From the NCBI GenBank assembly GCA_041831635.1, contig JBHASY010000033.1, forward strand, positions 1 to 21,471: a stretch of DNA of 21,471 bases, written 5' to 3'. Positions 1 through 7,667 of the stretch are shown here, piece by piece. How positions within the stretch are numbered: the first letter of the stretch is position 1; each line of letters opens with the position of its first letter. The notes beneath the pieces were generated by a model. It searched no databases. It was given only the letters and a program-made list of their open reading frames with translations, and was not told where the DNA came from. Both the position numbers and the translations under genes were made by a program. This DNA is from Acetoanaerobium sp041831635 (GTDB lineage Bacteria; Bacillota; Clostridia; Peptostreptococcales; Filifactoraceae).

Positions 1-1861
1 ATGCAGTGGTTATACCTGTCCACAATGTAGAAAAAAACTGTGTGATACTAGACCAGTTATTCATGATAAGCATTGGTATCCCAATAATAGGAAATATTGC
101 TGCCAGTAAAATCTGAAACCCTATAGGAAGCTCAGAAACCTTTGAGCGTATCCATTCAAATGTCGATACTACCCAGTTTACAGCCGTAGACCATGTTGAG
201 CTTATAAATGCAGTTACAGTGTCCCAATGTTTCCAAAGTAGATATATGGCACCTACAAGAGCGATTATTCCTATGACTATCCATGTGATCGGATTTGCAA
301 GTAAAGCAGCAGTAAAGCTCCATACCGAAGCTATAAGTCCTGGCAAAGCATTAAATCCTGCTATTATTGCAGTTTTTGCGGTAGTAAGTAAATTTAAAGC
401 GAATGTTTTAGCCGCAAGTGCTCCTTTTATCATTGCATCTTTGGCATACATTCCATGTAGTACTATACTTTCCATTCCACTTTTCATACTTGCAAATGCT
501 TTTGCAGCTTGTATTTTAGCCAGTATACTTGGAAATCCTGTAAGAACTTTCCATAATTTTATTCCATTACTTGCTGTTTTACCGATTAGCATCCCTGTTC
601 CACCGATTACCATATTAAAAGTACCTACTGTAGTAAGCACCATGCCAAAGTAAAGAACTAATGTCATCAGTGTCTGCACTAATCCTTGATTTTCTTTAAC
701 CCAATTTGAAATACTTGAGACGGTTTCTTTTCCTTTTTTCATCCATTCAATTACTGTAGGTAATAACTGAGTGCCGATTTCTTCTTTTAGTGTTTGTATC
801 TGCTGTTGAAGAACAATGTACTGTTGTCCCGGTTCTTGGTTTATTGCATCTGCCATCTGATTTGCAACATCTGCACCTTTTCCCATTGCTCCGTGAAGTC
901 CGAGGATATTTCCCTCGAGTTCTCCTGTTTTTGAATAAAGCAGATTTATAAGAGCTACTGCCTCATCAGTTCCAAACGCTTTTTGTAGCTGTATAGCTTC
1001 AGCAGCATCAATAGTTTCTCCAAATTTCCCTTTAAGTTTAGCAAGTATCTCCGGCATAGCTAGAAGTTGATTGTTAGCATCTAAAAACGATATTCCCAGT
1101 TCATCTCCTGCTTTTGCTGCTGATTTTAAAAATGCACGATATTTTGTACCAGCCTCTGAACCTGACATAGTTGCCTGTAACATTCCTAGTATTGCCATTT
1201 GTTCTTCCATAGGAACATTAGCGGAGGTTGCAGCTGCACCTAGTGTTTGAATAGACTGTGCCATACCTGAACCTGATGTCTTAAAAGCTCTTACTGACTC
1301 AGATATTCCTGCAGAAAACATTTCTCCAAACTCTATATCGCTTAAATCTTTATAATATCCTTTATAGATTCCATATCCTGAAGCAAATAACGAGGTCATC
1401 TCAGCAGTAGTTGCCTTGGTTGCTGTAGCTGTGAGACCTGCAAGCTCGGTATATTTTGCAATGCCCTCGTCTGATAAGGATGCAATACCTGATTTAATAT
1501 CATATGCTGCAGTAATGAAATCTGCTTTTGTAGTTCCTGCCCAGGTATTTGCAAAACTTTCTGCTGCATTTTCCACAGCTTTTAGGTCTTTGACACCTAG
1601 TGAGGATAATTCTCCTATAGCCTTTCGAGTTTCAAACGTAGCTTGTACTGGAGCGAGAACACCATCTACAATCTCTTGTCCCATTGTTTTTAGTGTTATC
1701 CCTGATTTTGCTAGATTAGCAGAAGCATCTACAAATTGCTCCATCTTTCCAATCATTCCGGTAAGCTGCTTTTGAACTTTATTTGCCGGTCCACTCAGAT
1801 TATCAATCATATTGACAATAAGTGAAAGCCTATATAAATTTTCTAAGCCTATTTTTCTCAC
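1..1861 (-). CDS. Phage tail tape measure protein (N-terminal part, cut by window edge)
   Basis: This open frame has no stop from 1861 to the window edge, about 620 codons. It begins like tape measure proteins of the TP901 family: a short lead, then LYRLSLIVNMIDNLSGPANK at residues 9-28, followed by a long Ala/Gly/Thr-rich helical region. Hydrophobic stretches lie near residues 420-450 and 535-590, as is usual for proteins that measure tail length and later help DNA enter the cell. The start is uncertain. GTG at 1861 follows an in-frame TAA at 1876-1874, but the GGAAAGGGG ribosome-binding sequence sits almost on top of it, so a nearby rare start such as ATA at 1852 is possible. Its place after sheath, tube and chaperone genes supports the call. 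Unlike its upstream neighbours, it is separated from them by an opposite-strand gene. Confidence 0.92.
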   Translation of the reverse strand, partial: MRKIGLENLYRLSLIVNMIDNLSGPANKVQKQLTGMIGKMEQFVDASANLAKSGITLKTMGQEIVDGVLAPVQATFETRKAIGELSSLGVKDLKAVENAAESFANTWAGTTKADFITAAYDIKSGIASLSDEGIAKYTELAGLTATATKATTAEMTSLFASGYGIYKGYYKDLSDIEFGEMFSAGISESVRAFKTSGSGMAQSIQTLGAAATSANVPMEEQMAILGMLQATMSGSEAGTKYRAFLKSAAKAGDELGISFLDANNQLLAMPEILAKLKGKFGETIDAAEAIQLQKAFGTDEAVALINLLYSKTGELEGNILGLHGAMGKGADVANQMADAINQEPGQQYIVLQQQIQTLKEEIGTQLLPTVIEWMKKGKETVSSISNWVKENQGLVQTLMTLVLYFGMVLTTVGTFNMVIGGTGMLIGKTASNGIKLWKVLTGFPSILAKIQAAKAFASMKSGMESIVLHGMYAKDAMIKGALAAKTFALNLLTTAKTAIIAGFNALPGLIASVWSFTAALLANPITWIVIGIIALVGAIYLLWKHWDTVTAFISSTWSTAVNWVVSTFEWIRSKVSELPIGFQILLAAIFPIIGIPMLIMNNWSSITQFFSTLWTGITTA

Positions 1862-1879
1862 CCCTTTCCATTTTTAGGG

Positions 1880-1908
1880 TGTATTTTTTTCTAAAGTGGG
1901 TATATACT
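1880..1908 (+). promoter_or_regulatory. Possible promoter for the antisense moron gene
   Basis: A TATACT hexamer at 1903-1908 lies 42 bases upstream of the ATG at 1950, preceded by a TGGG that resembles an extended -10. No good -35 hexamer is visible at the expected distance (TGTATT at 1880-1885). The gene is alone on its strand and has its own terminator, so some promoter is expected in 1862-1949. Confidence 0.35.
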
Positions 1909-1949
1909 AAAAATAGATATTTTTAATTATTATGAAAGGTGGTGCGACT

Positions 1950-2195
1950 ATGAATAGTTTATATTCTTCTCTAGATTTAGCTATTAAAATAGCAGCATTT
2001 TGTGCCCTGATAATAATTCCTCTGGGTATTGTTTATACTATAATAGCTATTCCATATTGGTTATGGGAAGGATTCCAACTTCAATATGGCAGAGTAACCG
2101 AAGAATACTTGGATAACCGTCCTATTGGTCGTTTCCTTTTTGCACCTTTCAAATTTTATTTCAGTAAATTATTTGGTCTAACGTATAAGCTATAG
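1950..2195 (+). CDS. Small membrane protein, probable moron gene
   Basis: This is the only convincing plus-strand gene in the window (81 aa from ATG 1950). A GAAAGGTGGTG ribosome-binding sequence precedes ATG 1950, which favours it over the in-frame ATG at 1932. The protein has one long hydrophobic segment at about residues 12-38, then a charged stretch and an aromatic-rich tail (FLFAPFKFYFSKLF), so it is probably a single-pass inner-membrane protein with a membrane-hugging C-terminus. I do not recognise a family. It sits between the tail chaperone and tape measure genes, is transcribed against them and ends inside its own intrinsic terminator, the hallmark of a moron. Lysogeny-expressed roles such as superinfection exclusion are possible but unproven. 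Confidence 0.8.
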   Translation: MNSLYSSLDLAIKIAAFCALIIIPLGIVYTIIAIPYWLWEGFQLQYGRVTEEYLDNRPIGRFLFAPFKFYFSKLFGLTYKL

Positions 2196-2220
2196 AGCCT
2201 GTTACAGGCTCTATATTTTT
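2191..2220 (+). terminator. Intrinsic terminator of the moron gene
   Basis: A perfect 11-bp inverted repeat (TATAGAGCCTG at 2191-2201 and CAGGCTCTATA at 2205-2215) has a 3-base loop and is followed by TTTTT at 2216-2220. The moron stop codon TAG (2193-2195) lies in the first arm. On the minus strand the exit side is not T-rich, so it should act mainly on plus-strand transcripts. The stop codon of the frameshifted chaperone (2221-2219) abuts it. Confidence 0.88.
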
Positions 2221-2425
2221 ACTGCGAAAACGCTCTTGCTATTGCATTTGCAAGAGTGATTTCTTCCTGATTTTGCAAATATCTAACTTCCGCCACTTTC
2301 TGTGTCCATGCCTGCATACTTAGATTCTCAATATCTAACTTTGGAAAATACTTTTGTATCAAGAGATTTCCCATATCAAAACCTGTCAGATTGCTATATG
2401 CTTCATCAATCTTAGATTCTATGAA
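2219..2425 (-). CDS. Tail assembly chaperone frameshift extension (GT-like C-terminal part)
   Basis: An open frame without its own well-placed start overlaps the end of the chaperone gene and runs to TAA 2221-2219. It codes for a coding-like sequence including KIDEAYSNLTGFDMGNLL and ending in ANAIARAFSQ. Relative to the chaperone it is in the +1 (equivalent to -2) frame. An in-frame TGA at 2431-2429 and the chaperone TAA at 2414-2412 confine the shift to about 17 bases. Within them, a tRNA-Phe on UUU (2426-2424) could slip +1 onto UUC (2425-2423), joining ...NVTF to IESKIDEAYSN. Dual products of this kind are well known for long-tailed phages, and Mu is reported to use a -2 shift. The shift site itself is inferred. 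Confidence 0.72.
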   Translation of the reverse strand, partial: FIESKIDEAYSNLTGFDMGNLLIQKYFPKLDIENLSMQAWTQKVAEVRYLQNQEEITLANAIARAFSQ

Positions 2426-2762
2426 ATGTCACATTATCTGTGTATCCCATCATTCCCATGAACTTAGGTGTAAGTGTAAGAATTAGTCCGGGATACTTTT
2501 CCATATCATCTATTAACTTATCTCTGTCTTGTGCAAATACATTTGACAGTACCAGATTTTTACCTGCCTTTACTACATCTTTAGACATTTCTTTTATATA
2601 TCTGTTGAACTGAATAGGCGAAGGCTCTTTAAAACGATACTTAAGTTCAACAGGATCTTGTCCATAATCTTCACTGTCAAGCACGATACTCACGTTATAT
2701 GTCTTTTTTTCTTTTTCTCCTATATCTGATTTAATCTCTGTTTCTCTTTCATATGTGCTCAT
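2412..2762 (-). CDS. Tail assembly chaperone, short (unshifted) form; Mu gp41-like
   Basis: The 116-residue protein starts at ATG 2762 behind AAGGAGG. It lies between the tail tube and tape measure genes, which is the conserved position of the tail assembly chaperone (G in the G/GT pair of many phages). The sequence is acidic and helical with a DPVELKYRFKEPSPIQ segment near residues 36-51. Such chaperones coat the tape measure while the tube polymerises and are absent from the virion. Its frame ends at TAA 2414-2412, and a second frame continues directly to 2219, consistent with a programmed shift. Assignment rests on position, size and the overlapping frame rather than on a strong motif. Confidence 0.82.
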   Translation of the reverse strand: MSTYERETEIKSDIGEKEKKTYNVSIVLDSEDYGQDPVELKYRFKEPSPIQFNRYIKEMSKDVVKAGKNLVLSNVFAQDRDKLIDDMEKYPGLILTLTPKFMGMMGYTDNVTFHRI

Positions 2763-2780
2763 AATTTTTTCCTCCTTAAA

Positions 2781-2808
2781 ATTTTATAAATGACAATTAT
2801 CTTGAAAA
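2781..2808 (-). promoter_or_regulatory. Repeated upstream box, copy A (before tail chaperone gene)
   Basis: The minus strand reads TTTTCAAGATAA, then TG, C, TTTAT and AAAAT with single variable bases between, ending just before the AAGGAGG of the chaperone gene. Nearly the same arrangement occurs at 17726-17754 before another gene, with about four differences in 26 bases. The TTTATAAAAT part could serve as a -10. A shared promoter or activator site is the likeliest reading; an RNA element is the alternative. Confidence 0.5.
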
Positions 2809-2816
2809 ATGATGTA

Positions 2817-3254
2817 CTAATTTAAAGCTTTTACATCGTTAGTTTCTATTACCCCTGCAATTATAAAATCCAGTTCCACTTTAATTGTCTTATCTCCCTG
2901 AGCTGCCTTGTTACTTTTTTTAGTGAAGGTAACATGTGGCAGGACATCAGTCTGTATTGGAAGATTATCGTTGGCATAAGATACAATGACTTTTGGAATT
3001 ACAAGGTCATAAATACCTTTGCCTTTTGATGCGGCATAGTTTGTAAGATGTTCATAATCTTCTAAAAGAAGTGATAATTTTCCTGAAGCCTTATAATTTC
3101 CTGTACCGAATCCTCTAGGTTTATTCCCTATGCCATACTTTAGCTCCTTTTCAAGCTCATCATCGTAAGAGATCTCTTGCACTTCCATAATAAAATCAGG
3201 AAATTTAACTCTCACATCTGACCAGTCGTAATTTCTTCCATTAACTCTACCCAT
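2817..3254 (-). CDS. Contractile tail tube protein (Mu gpM-like)
   Basis: This 145-residue protein follows the sheath gene with a TAATG stop/start overlap and has AAGGAGG upstream. Myophage tail tube subunits are of this size, sit in this position and consist mainly of beta strands. The sequence fits, with alternating hydrophobic strands, an N-terminal GRNYDWSDVRVKFPDF segment and a C-terminal KTIKVELDFIIAGVIETN strand pair. The subunits stack as hexameric rings inside the sheath to form the DNA channel. No catalytic residues are expected. The call rests on order (sheath, tube, chaperone, tape measure), length and overall fold pattern. Confidence 0.87.
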   Translation of the reverse strand: MGRVNGRNYDWSDVRVKFPDFIMEVQEISYDDELEKELKYGIGNKPRGFGTGNYKASGKLSLLLEDYEHLTNYAASKGKGIYDLVIPKVIVSYANDNLPIQTDVLPHVTFTKKSNKAAQGDKTIKVELDFIIAGVIETNDVKALN

Positions 3255-4678
3255 TAGTTACTACCTCCTTGCTTTTGTTGCAGGTATGGATTTACAAGTC
3301 CAAACTCAAGTATGAGATTTCTAAGTGTACCCATAGGTACAATTTGAACTTTCGCTTTAAGCTCGCTTGTTCCCAAAATATTTTGATTAGGATCTATGAT
3401 GACTTTTGCCCTGGAAATTTCTTTATCCTGTATCATACGATCTAGTGGAATTTCAAGAAATTTTTCAAGTGCTTTCATTTCTACTTCCATTTCAGACGGA
3501 TCTATTTCCATGTGCATTTTGTATAAAGCTTGTGTTCTTACAAGCCTTATAGCTTTGTATACTGTCCTTACGTGTTCCATCCAAATGTAATCTGATACCG
3601 GATTGGCAAAGCTTCGGGCGTTGGAAATATAGAATCCCTCCAGTCCCAGATACTGCCTTGCCGTTGTGTAACCGGCTTCATCGAGGATTTCGATATAGTC
3701 GTCGATGCCCTCTGGAAGAAGCTTAAGCACTCCATTGAGCGGAAATTCTTCGACCTTTCCGATCGAGGTATTGACTTTGGCTCTGCTGTAGAGCCCACAG
3801 ATGATATTGGATAAAGGAGTGTTCCTTATTTTACCGTCTTTTGCTGTGAATTCAACACGAGTAGGTACTACCTGAATATTCCATGAAACCACATTTGAGC
3901 GTTCTGTAAGAAGACTTTGTGTATATTCGTCAAGTGTTTGTTCTTGTGAAATTGACGGAGCCTCCATTATGAAAAACATTGGCTTTTTCCATTTGTCAAA
4001 GAACTCTTGAGCTTCAATAGCCATAGCTGACCAGAGAGGCTTTCTTGATTCTCCTACGATGTGAGCATATTCAAAATTCAGCTTTGTATTTTTAAGATGT
4101 CTAACTGCATTTAGTACATCTTGATTTGTCATCTTAGGAGCATGGCAATCAAAAGATATTTTATCTTTTGCTATAAAACTTTCACTTTTTACTGTATGCT
4201 CTGTGAGTTTCACTGTTACTCCTATCCCAAGTTCTATAATCCCTGTGCTTGGAATAGTTGTTTTCTTTGTAAAATTATCTCCATCTAAACTATATGAGTA
4301 TGTTGCTTCATTGAATCCTCCACTGTCTTCGATTATGATGCTTACTTCATAGTCGTTTATTGGAGTACCTTCTACAGACACTCCCCCTTTTCCGGCCATT
4401 ACTTTTTTTACAGTTCCTATACTACCTTGAGTAGAAGCTTCAACCGGAATAACATGAATAGTTTTGCATCCCATAGAGATAGAGTCTATTACTGCATTAT
4501 AAAGAGGGGTATCTCCAAGTTTATCTTTGACAACATCTGTATCCATTGAAGCTGTTATAGTCATTATTTTGTTATGATTTTTACTTGCAAATCCAATCTT
4601 AAAATGAACACCTTCTCCCATGAGCTGGGTTATCCCAAGACCTCCATCTTTAATCTTTGCATTAACATCTCCAAGCAT
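3254..4678 (-). CDS. Tail sheath protein (Mu gpL-like, DUF2586-type)
   Basis: The 474-residue protein matches the size of Mu-type sheath proteins. It has an N-terminal region with the pattern GITQLMGEGVHFKIGFAS, a variable central beta domain (about residues 85-180) and a C-terminal half rich in helices. Near residues 353-367 is GFYISNARSFANPVSDY, typical of sheath C-terminal domains that wrap the tube. Sheath subunits surround the tail tube and contract to drive it through the envelope. GGAGG lies upstream and the start overlaps the previous stop (TAATG). It is followed directly by the tube gene. The protein makes this a myovirus-type phage. DUF2586 is named from memory of the family. Confidence 0.9.
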   Translation of the reverse strand: MLGDVNAKIKDGGLGITQLMGEGVHFKIGFASKNHNKIMTITASMDTDVVKDKLGDTPLYNAVIDSISMGCKTIHVIPVEASTQGSIGTVKKVMAGKGGVSVEGTPINDYEVSIIIEDSGGFNEATYSYSLDGDNFTKKTTIPSTGIIELGIGVTVKLTEHTVKSESFIAKDKISFDCHAPKMTNQDVLNAVRHLKNTKLNFEYAHIVGESRKPLWSAMAIEAQEFFDKWKKPMFFIMEAPSISQEQTLDEYTQSLLTERSNVVSWNIQVVPTRVEFTAKDGKIRNTPLSNIICGLYSRAKVNTSIGKVEEFPLNGVLKLLPEGIDDYIEILDEAGYTTARQYLGLEGFYISNARSFANPVSDYIWMEHVRTVYKAIRLVRTQALYKMHMEIDPSEMEVEMKALEKFLEIPLDRMIQDKEISRAKVIIDPNQNILGTSELKAKVQIVPMGTLRNLILEFGLVNPYLQQKQGGSN

Positions 4679-4893
4679 TATTTTCTACCTCCATCAATTG
4701 CATTTCCGAGAAATTCCTTAGTTGCTTTTATAAAATCTTCTTTGGAAACTTCTTTTTTGTACGACCAGTCCATAGTTGCTTTGACACCTTCCAGTATGCT
4801 TAGAGAAATACCTTGTTCTCTTGCATGAACTTCTATTGTTTTAACTTCTTCTGAAGCTGAATCAGTAATTGATTTATCAGTTGTTTTTGCCAT
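4678..4893 (-). CDS. Small conserved-position tail-region protein of unknown function
   Basis: A 71-residue protein starts at ATG 4893 behind AAAGGAGG and ends by overlapping the sheath start (TAATG), so it is translated as part of the tail operon. It has a polar, acidic N-terminus and a helical C-terminal half with KEDFIKATKEFLGNAIDGG. I do not recognise a family. Mu-like phages often carry a short open frame (gp38 position) between tail terminator and sheath, and this occupies that slot. It may help tail assembly, but that is inference from position only. Confidence 0.7.
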   Translation of the reverse strand: MAKTTDKSITDSASEEVKTIEVHAREQGISLSILEGVKATMDWSYKKEVSKEDFIKATKEFLGNAIDGGRK

Positions 4894-4894
4894 C

Positions 4895-5392
4895 TTAATC
4901 CTCCTTTACTATTTCATGTTCTTGGCTTATCTCTTGGATTTTGATTATTTCATGGTCTTTATATAGACCTGCTTCAAATATCACTTCAATTTGTACCAAA
5001 AGTTCCGAGCGTAAAATACTGTCATTGCTATCGAGCCATTCTACTGCACCTAAACGAATAGGCACATAGTTCTCATCTTTATCGATTATGGCTTTATCTA
5101 ACTTTTTCATAAAGTCCTCATACAGGCTTTCTGTGTGCTGTGCTTTTGAGCTCCCGAAAGAAACCATAAAATTTATTTCTCTATCAAATACCTTAAATCT
5201 CCTGACACTTAATTTATCCGTTTTAAATCGTCTATGCAAAGTAGAGGGTTTAGGCGATTCCCCATTAAATAAAACAGCTCCATAGTCTACAGCATTAGAA
5301 GATTGCAGTTCTTTCATAGAAGTATAAATTCTTCCTCTAATTTGCATCCGGCTTAAAATAGACATCAGATATTGTCTACACTGTATAATCAT
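4895..5392 (-). CDS. Probable tail terminator/completion protein (Mu gp37 position)
   Basis: The 165-residue protein begins at ATG 5392, overlapping the previous stop (ATGA), with GGGAG upstream. It lies between the gpG-like tail completion gene and the sheath region, where the protein that caps the growing tail is normally encoded. Its alternating beta pattern (RRFKVFDREINFMVSFGS, then SELLVQIEVIFEAGLY) and length suit the tail-terminator fold. These proteins form a ring at the tail end and provide the surface that joins the head. No diagnostic motif is visible, so the role comes mostly from gene order. Confidence 0.62.
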   Translation of the reverse strand: MIIQCRQYLMSILSRMQIRGRIYTSMKELQSSNAVDYGAVLFNGESPKPSTLHRRFKTDKLSVRRFKVFDREINFMVSFGSSKAQHTESLYEDFMKKLDKAIIDKDENYVPIRLGAVEWLDSNDSILRSELLVQIEVIFEAGLYKDHEIIKIQEISQEHEIVKED

Positions 5393-5874
5393 TTTATAAT
5401 CTCCCTCATAAAATTATTCACTGTGGCAGTTACTTCTTTACTGTCTTCATCAGAAACACCGAGGTATGGTCTGGCAGGTATAATAACCTTGTTTACACGA
5501 ACAAACCTGTCCCCGATTTTAAAACGAAGTCCTCTTTTTGACTTTGCTTTTATTTCTCCACCTGTTTGATGAATGCTCGCATAAATCAAATTAGTTCCTA
5601 AAGCAACGCCTGAAGAGGTTGCTTGTATACGCAAAGATGATTTTAAAGCTCCCGATTTTGCCAATGTTTTTCCCACACTGCCATTTTGTCCCGTAGCTCT
5701 TAGAGATTTTTTCCACTTCTTGCCGTCAGGAGCTTCCTCATTTTGAAAACGCTCTAAAGTAGATTCTCTTAAAACTTCTCCCACCGATTGGCTTAACCTT
5801 TTTTTATCAATATTTTTAAGGTTATTCATTGCCTTATTAAATTCTTCAATATTGCCCTCGATTTTAATAGACAT
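5389..5874 (-). CDS. Phage virion morphogenesis protein (Mu gpG-like tail completion)
   Basis: This 161-residue protein shows the pattern of the Mu gpG/P2 gpS family (Phage_tail_S). There is an early helix with REST...RF, then APDGKKWKK at residues 48-56. LAKSGALKSSLRI follows, then an IYASIHQTGG segment and near the end VIIPARPYLGVSDED. The family acts at the head-tail junction to complete tails. It is preceded by the gp36-like gene two bases away and overlaps the next gene by ATGA. The motif series makes this one of the safer structural calls. Confidence 0.9.
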   Translation of the reverse strand: MSIKIEGNIEEFNKAMNNLKNIDKKRLSQSVGEVLRESTLERFQNEEAPDGKKWKKSLRATGQNGSVGKTLAKSGALKSSLRIQATSSGVALGTNLIYASIHQTGGEIKAKSKRGLRFKIGDRFVRVNKVIIPARPYLGVSDEDSKEVTATVNNFMREIIK

Positions 5875-5876
5875 AT

Positions 5877-6347
5877 TTAGTAGCCTTTCATATTTTGTCT
5901 TCCAAAAAGTTTCTCAGAAGATTGAATTTTGAAGTTTGATGTTAAAGCAGAAGTTTTCCCACTATCTTCTAAACCGCTTCCTGTCGTAATTTCAACTATT
6001 CCTTTAGCAACCGCTTCAAGGTATCTGATAGCATTTTTATATCTGACATAATAGTTGTTTTCTCTTTCATCTGATTTCATTCCGGATCTCGATGCCAGAT
6101 TATATATTGCTATGTCTTTAGAATATTTGTTAATTACAGCAGGAGTAACTAAAAGTGGAGTAGGATACCTCTTCGCAAGGTATCCGTTAATCTCTGCATC
6201 AGCATCATCAATAGCGTCTTGTACCACCGAAACAATGACTACTTCTTTTTCTAAAGGGTCTGTAATATCGTAAAAGTCATTGCTAAGGAATGTCTCCAGC
6301 ACATGGTCTTTTAGCATAAGCCTCACTTCATCTACAAAGCTATACAT
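5877..6347 (-). CDS. Head-tail connector, Mu gp36-like (DUF1320)
   Basis: The 156-residue protein begins with a short helix, MYSFVDEVRLMLKD, and contains DAIDDADAEINGYLAKRYPTPL at about residues 48-69, followed by helices with YNLASRSGMK. This resembles the DUF1320/gp36 family, which sits directly downstream of the major capsid gene in Mu-like phages. It is thought to form a connector ring beneath the portal. The C-terminal tail (residues 125-156) is Ser/Gly-rich and probably disordered. Start ATG 6347 has a GGAGAGCAGGAG stretch upstream and lies three bases after the gpT stop. Confidence 0.85.
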   Translation of the reverse strand: MYSFVDEVRLMLKDHVLETFLSNDFYDITDPLEKEVVIVSVVQDAIDDADAEINGYLAKRYPTPLLVTPAVINKYSKDIAIYNLASRSGMKSDERENNYYVRYKNAIRYLEAVAKGIVEITTGSGLEDSGKTSALTSNFKIQSSEKLFGRQNMKGY

Positions 6348-6350
6348 ATC

Positions 6351-7238
6351 CTACTCCTGCTCTCCTGTAGATCCATATGCCATTTGCCAGAATCCATATC
6401 CTGCATTTGCCCTGGCATCCACACCGTAGATATACTGCTTGTTAAAGAATACATTTTCGTCATTTTCATTTGTAAGAGATGTGAATTTAGGAGCCTTTCT
6501 TTCTTGGAAAATAAGAGGTTTTAGTGATTTCTTTGTGCAAAGCAGATACCATGCAGTGTCATTTCCTGAAAGGTGTGGAGTTACAAGTAGTTCTGCCGTA
6601 TCTTTGTAAATATTTGTAGAACCGTTTATAATGTCTCTTTTTAGTATTTCAAGAGCTGCACCCTCCAGTGCCGGTGGTACTACAAGAAGATTTGGCACAA
6701 GATTAAGACTTTCTCCATTTTCATCTACCATATTCATGATTGCAGTTCTCGCTGTAGCATAACTTTCCGTTGTAAGTTTTTTAATTCCCTTGTTCGATAT
6801 TTTTTTCTTACCTACTTTGTGATTTTCTGAAAAGAAAGGCTCTGCATCATAACAAGTATTAGTAAATCCATTCTTAAGAACATTAAATACCAGCTTATCC
6901 GCAAATGTCTTTGAACTTTGAGCCAGATCGGAAATTATAGGGTTATATACTCCTAATGAATCATCTTCAATATCATTTTTGTCTACTCCTACTGTAAGTT
7001 CAAAATCTTTATTTTTAATCGTGTAATCACTAGCTGAAAGGTTTTGAATTTCCCTATCTCCAATCCATTCTCTCATGGACGGGATTTTTCCAAGCCATTT
7101 GTAATTTTCTTCTTTGGTGCTTGAAGGAACTTTTGTTGCAACAAGTTCATAAGTGCTTACAGTTTCATCAAAAACCTTGCCGTAAATAGTCTTAAATCCT
7201 GTATAAATACCTCTTAAAGCTGTTTGATTTATAAGCAT
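6351..7238 (-). CDS. Major head (capsid) protein, Mu gpT-like
   Basis: The 295-residue protein matches Mu gpT-family length. It carries the family start pattern, INQTALRGIYTGFKTIYG, then YKWLGKIPSMREWIGDR near residues 45-61. The IKNKDFELTVGVDKNDIEDD segment follows around residues 75-94, and YGVDARANAGYGFWQMAY lies near the C-terminus. It assembles the icosahedral shell around the protease/scaffold. AGGAGG precedes ATG 7238. It lies directly after a small probable decoration protein and before the gp36-like connector, exactly as in Mu. Confidence 0.93.
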   Translation of the reverse strand: MLINQTALRGIYTGFKTIYGKVFDETVSTYELVATKVPSSTKEENYKWLGKIPSMREWIGDREIQNLSASDYTIKNKDFELTVGVDKNDIEDDSLGVYNPIISDLAQSSKTFADKLVFNVLKNGFTNTCYDAEPFFSENHKVGKKKISNKGIKKLTTESYATARTAIMNMVDENGESLNLVPNLLVVPPALEGAALEILKRDIINGSTNIYKDTAELLVTPHLSGNDTAWYLLCTKKSLKPLIFQERKAPKFTSLTNENDENVFFNKQYIYGVDARANAGYGFWQMAYGSTGEQE

Positions 7239-7256
7239 ATCTATTATCCTCCTATT

Positions 7257-7667
7257 CTATAAAGTTTCTACTACTACGCCTGTGTCATCCACTCTTATTA
7301 CTTTTCCGGCAACACTTGCACCTGTAGCAAGAGATGTAACCGTTTGTTCGTCCAGTATATAGCATTTCTGCATTATATGAGCTTGAGTTACGGGATTTGA
7401 TGTATCATTCTCCCATTTAAAGATTCCTCTTCTTACTCTAATACTCTTAGCTCCGGCAGAGCCTCCTGCTCCTGTGTTATCTACAAACTCTTCTGCTCTT
7501 CCGCAAGCATTAAGCCCTTCAGCTTTCTTTCCGGCAATTGCATATCCTGTAGCTTCAGTTGCGACCAAAGACCCTTCATATATCTTGGTATTTGCTTTAA
7601 CCGGAACAAATAATGTTTTTCCGTCCAGTATTTCAACTGTATTTCTTCCACTTGTAAGTGCTGCCAT
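7257..7667 (-). CDS. Small capsid-associated protein (Mu gp33 position, decoration-like)
   Basis: The 136-residue protein lies between the protease/scaffold gene and the major capsid gene, the position of gp33 in Mu. It is small, Gly/Ala-rich and probably all-beta, with NTKIYEGSLVATEATGYAIA near residues 22-41 and a final RVDDTGVVVETL strand, as seen in head decoration or DUF2190-like proteins. The start overlaps the previous stop (TAATG) with AAAGGATG upstream. Function as a capsid stabilising protein is inferred from position and composition. Confidence 0.7.
   Translation of the reverse strand: MAALTSGRNTVEILDGKTLFVPVKANTKIYEGSLVATEATGYAIAGKKAEGLNACGRAEEFVDNTGAGGSAGAKSIRVRRGIFKWENDTSNPVTQAHIMQKCYILDEQTVTSLATGASVAGKVIRVDDTGVVVETL

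Noticed and set aside
219..653. 144-residue plus-strand open frame opposite the tape measure gene
   Set aside because: It is the reverse-complement shadow of a continuous, well-matching tape measure frame; no convincing ribosome-binding site and a composition explained by the antisense of Ala/Gly/Leu codons.
1416..1775. 119-residue plus-strand open frame
   Set aside because: Lies wholly inside the tape measure gene on the opposite strand and shows no recognisable motif or start signal.
3568..3798. 76-residue minus-strand frame within the sheath gene
   Set aside because: Out-of-frame with the well-supported sheath protein and lacks its own ribosome-binding site.
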